DNA of 37,034 nucleotides from Candidatus Poseidoniaceae archaeon. Its GTDB lineage: Archaea > Thermoplasmatota > Poseidoniia > Poseidoniales > Poseidoniaceae. Numbering within the stretch: the stretch's first letter is position 1; each line of letters begins with the position of its first letter. The notes under the pieces were generated by a model. That model was given only the letters and a program-made list of their open reading frames with translations. It searched no databases and was not told the DNA's origin. The translations under genes were made by a program, and so were the position numbers. This document shows, one piece after another, positions 34,255-37,034 of the stretch. The stretch lies in assembly GCA_028822955.1 (NCBI GenBank), contig JAPKCL010000001.1:1-37034 (forward strand). Direction: 5' to 3'.

Positions 34255-34351
34255 CGGTTGCACTCCTTCCCCATCAACCCATTCTTCTACACTTTTAGTG
34301 CGACATGTTCAAGGTTATTCGACCAGCACAGGAGAAAATACAGGTGAAGGT

Positions 34352-34951
34352 ATGGATGAACAACCACTCGTGATCGATGTCGTTGATAATGGCGGACAAT
34401 GGACTCACAGAGAGTGGAGAATGCTTCGCTACCTCAAGGTCGATACCAAGATTATCGAGAATACTACGCCAATTGAAGACGTACGCAAGGTCGATGGAGT
34501 CATTCTCTCGGGTGGGGCGGCAAGAGTTGGCCTGACCGGAGAACTTGGAAATTGCGGAGCCTATCTCAAACTTGATGTTCCCGTTCTCGGCATTTGCGCC
34601 GGTCATCAATTCATGGCCCGTTTTTACGGCGGAGATGCACGCGAGTCTCCTGAACCAGAGTTTGGAGCAATGCAAATCGAGTTACAAAATGAAGGTGGGG
34701 AAATATTTGCCAACACCGCCCCCTCTCAAACTGTTTGGGAGTCGCATAATGATGAAGTCCACGTTGTTCCTGAAGGTTTTTTCATTACTGCAAGCAGTCC
34801 TTCGTGCAAGGTTCAAGGCATGGAAAATGAAAAAGGAGACCGGTTTGGATTACAATTCCATCCCGAAGTTAACGATTCAGAATTTGGCAAGGAAATGTTT
34901 GAGAATTTCGTTGAAATTTGCCGTAAAGCAAAAAGTGCAAAGAGTGAATAG
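34352..34951 (+). CDS. guaAA: GMP synthase, glutaminase subunit A
   Basis: Class I glutamine amidotransferase subunit that feeds ammonia to the separate ATP-pyrophosphatase subunit in the conversion of XMP to GMP; the split form is typical of archaea. The 199-residue protein has the nucleophile Cys82 (GICAGHQF) and the His170-Glu172 pair (LQFHPEV). The motif ILSGGAARVG and the early VDNGGQW segment fit GuaA. The ATG at 34352 follows AGGTGAAGG; an in-frame extension to 33935 overlaps the divergent gene and is rejected. The synthetase subunit (guaAB) is not in the window. Confidence 0.93.
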   Translation: MDEQPLVIDVVDNGGQWTHREWRMLRYLKVDTKIIENTTPIEDVRKVDGVILSGGAARVGLTGELGNCGAYLKLDVPVLGICAGHQFMARFYGGDARESPEPEFGAMQIELQNEGGEIFANTAPSQTVWESHNDEVHVVPEGFFITASSPSCKVQGMENEKGDRFGLQFHPEVNDSEFGKEMFENFVEICRKAKSAKSE

Positions 34952-35018
34952 AAATATTCCAACGCCACGGATTTTGTCCGCCAATACCTTGATACCCTCG
35001 CAGGCATTCGGTTTTATC

Positions 35019-37034
35019 ATGGACACACGTAGTTTCATGCCGAGCCTGTTGATGACCGCTTTACTTCTTGCTGCAATTGCCCCACTTAGCAGTGTGGCTG
35101 CTGCCCCTGCTGAAGCCTCTGAATTTTACTATGGTGTAGAATACGATTGGACCAGTCTCGACTCTGACTTGACCAACTTCACAGGTCTTGACTTGCCTGA
35201 AATGCTCGGAGAAGTGATGGGTGCTGCAGATGATGCAGGCTTCAATTTAATCGTCGGTCAACTCCTCACAGGGTCTTCAAACGTTTATGTCCATCATACT
35301 GAAGACATCACGCCCCAAACGATCCAGAACCTTACGGGTGACGATGTTAGCGTTTGGAGCCGAACCGACGAAGTAACGCTTCGACACGGCGTTCTCTCCG
35401 ATGGACTGCTTATGACCGATTGGCTCCAAGCAGCCTCGTTCGGCGGCACTGACACTTCCTTTGACATCGATGCGTCAACTACGGGTGAACAAGTGCTCAC
35501 TGTTGACATGGCTTACACCGAATACCTCGACGATGATTACAATCTCGTTGGCGCTGATATGGCCTTTTCAATGTCCTTCTCAATTGCCAATGACATTTCG
35601 TTTGAGGCTTTGTTTGAAGGCGGCGGCGAAGAACTTCCAATCGATTTCGATACTGGAATTTCTGTGTCCTACGGCATCACAGAATCCGCAACTCAGTGGC
35701 GCCTTGGCTCACCAAGCCCAATCTATGTGTCAATGTCTGCAAACGACTACACCTCTTGGTACTGCTTGGATGAATGGGACCTTGACATGGGTGCAGAATC
35801 TGGTAACAATGCTGGCAAGGTCGTTGATTTGTGCGGCGTAATTTCTGGAACCTACACTGGTGCCCTCGACTACGCATTCTCACTTTCAGGAATTCCAACC
35901 GAGGACATCGGTTTAGATGCTGGTGAATTGGACATCGAACTCTCCGACTCGATCACTGAATCTGGGACGTTTGAAGAAGACATTGACGGCACAGAAATAG
36001 AGTTCTCATTGGGCGACGATCTCATTGTCGACCTTGGCGACGGAGCAGGCCTTACGACAACCGTCGCAGCCTGCGGAGATTGCCCTCCTGGCAACCCCCT
36101 CATGTTTCTCATGATGGGTGAAGTGATTGGAGGAGCAAGTGAATCCTTTGCGGAATCTGTTGCTGAAGATGTCGCAGACGAACTCAGCGACAGCCTGATG
36201 GATCTTTTCGGCGAGGGTGACCAGAACTCAGAAGACGATTACGACAATACTGAAAACCAATGGCAATGCGATAGCGGTGACCAATGGGTCTACGAATGGG
36301 AAGTCAATGACGGCTCTGAAGATTGCTATGATGGCTCCGATGAAGCGGACATGTTCGGCTCATGGAGTGGTTATAGTGACAACATCACCATGAACGCAGA
36401 CATCAACGCCGACCTTCTGATGTTTGTCGAGAATGGCTCCACGTTCACTTGCAATGATGGAACTATACTTTCTTGGAAGCTGGTCCGTGATTATTCGAAC
36501 GATTGCGCAAGCAACGAAGATGAAGATAGCGGCCATGCCGAGGGTGACATGTTCGTTTGTAATGATGGAACTGAGATTCTATGGGACCAGATCAACAACT
36601 ATCAAGCCGACTGTGCAACAGCAGAAGACGAAGGCGCAACTAGCCATTATGTGGTGGAAACCGTCCTCTTCGATGATACTGGAACGCCGCTCTCGCAGCA
36701 GCAGAGCACCCTGTGTGATGCAAATGGATGCGACACGAACATGGATTGGTTCTATGGTTCAGTTCACTTCAACACTCAAACAGCTTCACCAACCACTTAC
36801 GGCTCCCATGAATACTGCGTCAGTGGATCAGTCAAGGATTCATCCGACGGAACTGAAATCATGAGATTCACCGAAATGTGCAATAAAATGGAGTTGGGGC
36901 CAGACTTCGGCAACTTCTGGATTGATAATGGAAACATGGAGGTTGCCATTTCAATGGACGTTTATGACTGGTCAAAACAATACGACGATGTGACCATGTC
37001 CGTCTCCATCGTTGATGCGAACAGCAACCAGGTG
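35019..37034 (+). CDS. Secreted protein with LDL-receptor-A-like repeats (3' end beyond window)
   Basis: The frame is open from ATG 35019 to the window edge, 672 codons without a stop, so the gene is partial. Residues 1-33 are a signal peptide (SLLMTALLLAAIAPLSSVAAAPAEA). The following ~370 residues are acidic, beta-rich and low in Lys. Near 415-440, 475-500 and 511-535 are three copies of a short unit C-(D/N)-x-G-x4-7-W...D-C...D-E; the first ends EDCYDGSDE, which matches the calcium-binding end of LDL-receptor class A modules but keeps only two of the six cysteines. Further cysteines occur downstream (LCDANGCDTN, EYCVSGS). Likely an exported surface protein; its binding role is unproved. 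Confidence 0.85.
   Translation, partial: MDTRSFMPSLLMTALLLAAIAPLSSVAAAPAEASEFYYGVEYDWTSLDSDLTNFTGLDLPEMLGEVMGAADDAGFNLIVGQLLTGSSNVYVHHTEDITPQTIQNLTGDDVSVWSRTDEVTLRHGVLSDGLLMTDWLQAASFGGTDTSFDIDASTTGEQVLTVDMAYTEYLDDDYNLVGADMAFSMSFSIANDISFEALFEGGGEELPIDFDTGISVSYGITESATQWRLGSPSPIYVSMSANDYTSWYCLDEWDLDMGAESGNNAGKVVDLCGVISGTYTGALDYAFSLSGIPTEDIGLDAGELDIELSDSITESGTFEEDIDGTEIEFSLGDDLIVDLGDGAGLTTTVAACGDCPPGNPLMFLMMGEVIGGASESFAESVAEDVADELSDSLMDLFGEGDQNSEDDYDNTENQWQCDSGDQWVYEWEVNDGSEDCYDGSDEADMFGSWSGYSDNITMNADINADLLMFVENGSTFTCNDGTILSWKLVRDYSNDCASNEDEDSGHAEGDMFVCNDGTEILWDQINNYQADCATAEDEGATSHYVVETVLFDDTGTPLSQQQSTLCDANGCDTNMDWFYGSVHFNTQTASPTTYGSHEYCVSGSVKDSSDGTEIMRFTEMCNKMELGPDFGNFWIDNGNMEVAISMDVYDWSKQYDDVTMSVSIVDANSNQV

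Noticed and set aside
33935..34351. Long N-terminal extension of the GMP synthase subunit frame
   Set aside because: It lies over the divergent FAD-dependent gene and its promoter, has no domain, and a good Shine-Dalgarno precedes the ATG at 34352.
1..37034. Mobile element, prophage or CRISPR array
   Set aside because: No transposase, integrase, phage structural gene, terminal repeats or regular spacer-repeat array was seen.

Overview
The window looks like a chromosomal segment from an uncultivated archaeon, most likely a marine Group II euryarchaeon (Poseidoniia) or a close relative. The archaeal markers are a PolD large subunit (DP2), the archaeal gene order rps13-rps4-rps11-rpoD, a stand-alone GMP synthase glutaminase subunit and a probable KEOPS Pcc1 subunit. 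Mixed with them are genes of bacterial character: ATP-type PEP carboxykinase, class II fumarase, a glutathionyl-hydroquinone-reductase-like protein and a fatty-acid-desaturase operon. Large secreted or membrane proteins with PPC, CARDB and calcium-binding repeats also fit this group. The taxonomic call is inferred from gene content; no search was run.

Layout. 1-4 kb: one giant polytopic membrane protein of unknown function (minus). 4.1-5.7 kb: pckA (plus). 5.7-7.4 kb: an isochorismatase-family hydrolase (minus) divergent from a glutathione-transferase-like reductase (plus). 7.4-11.6 kb: five overlapping minus-strand genes encoding a His-rich membrane protein, a KAS III-like condensing enzyme, a heme-oxygenase-like diiron protein, an unknown His-rich protein and a fatty-acyl desaturase. 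This is the best candidate here for an undescribed biosynthetic pathway. 11.6-15.8 kb: DP2, divergent from pyrE and a methyltransferase (15.9-17.8 kb). 17.9-20.4 kb: the ribosomal/RNA polymerase operon. 20.5-26.4 kb: a secreted multidomain protein, a cyclophilin and fumC. 26.4-28.0 kb: a compact minus-strand operon of an SPFH protein, a small membrane protein, a 47-aa ribbon-helix-helix regulator and a second small membrane protein. Its control region carries three 7-bp repeats spaced exactly 11 bp apart, a strong candidate operator. 28.1-32.1 kb: a small membrane protein, a beta-propeller protein, a membrane protein with a carboxypeptidase-regulatory-like domain, and HflX. 32.1-35.0 kb: Pcc1-like, exonuclease III, an FAD amine-oxidase-like protein and guaA subunit A. 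35.0 kb to the edge: a secreted protein with LDL-receptor-A-like repeats that runs off the window.

Working together. pckA and fumC belong to central carbon metabolism, and the rps/rpo cluster, hflX and the Pcc1-like gene to translation and transcription. The 7.4-11.6 kb operon appears to join an acyl-condensing enzyme with up to three metal-dependent lipid-modifying enzymes. The SPFH module looks like a membrane-organising unit with its own small DNA-binding regulator. No tRNA, rRNA, CRISPR array, insertion sequence or prophage was recognised. No gene-free stretch exceeds about 300 bases; the longest is the 224 bp before fumC.
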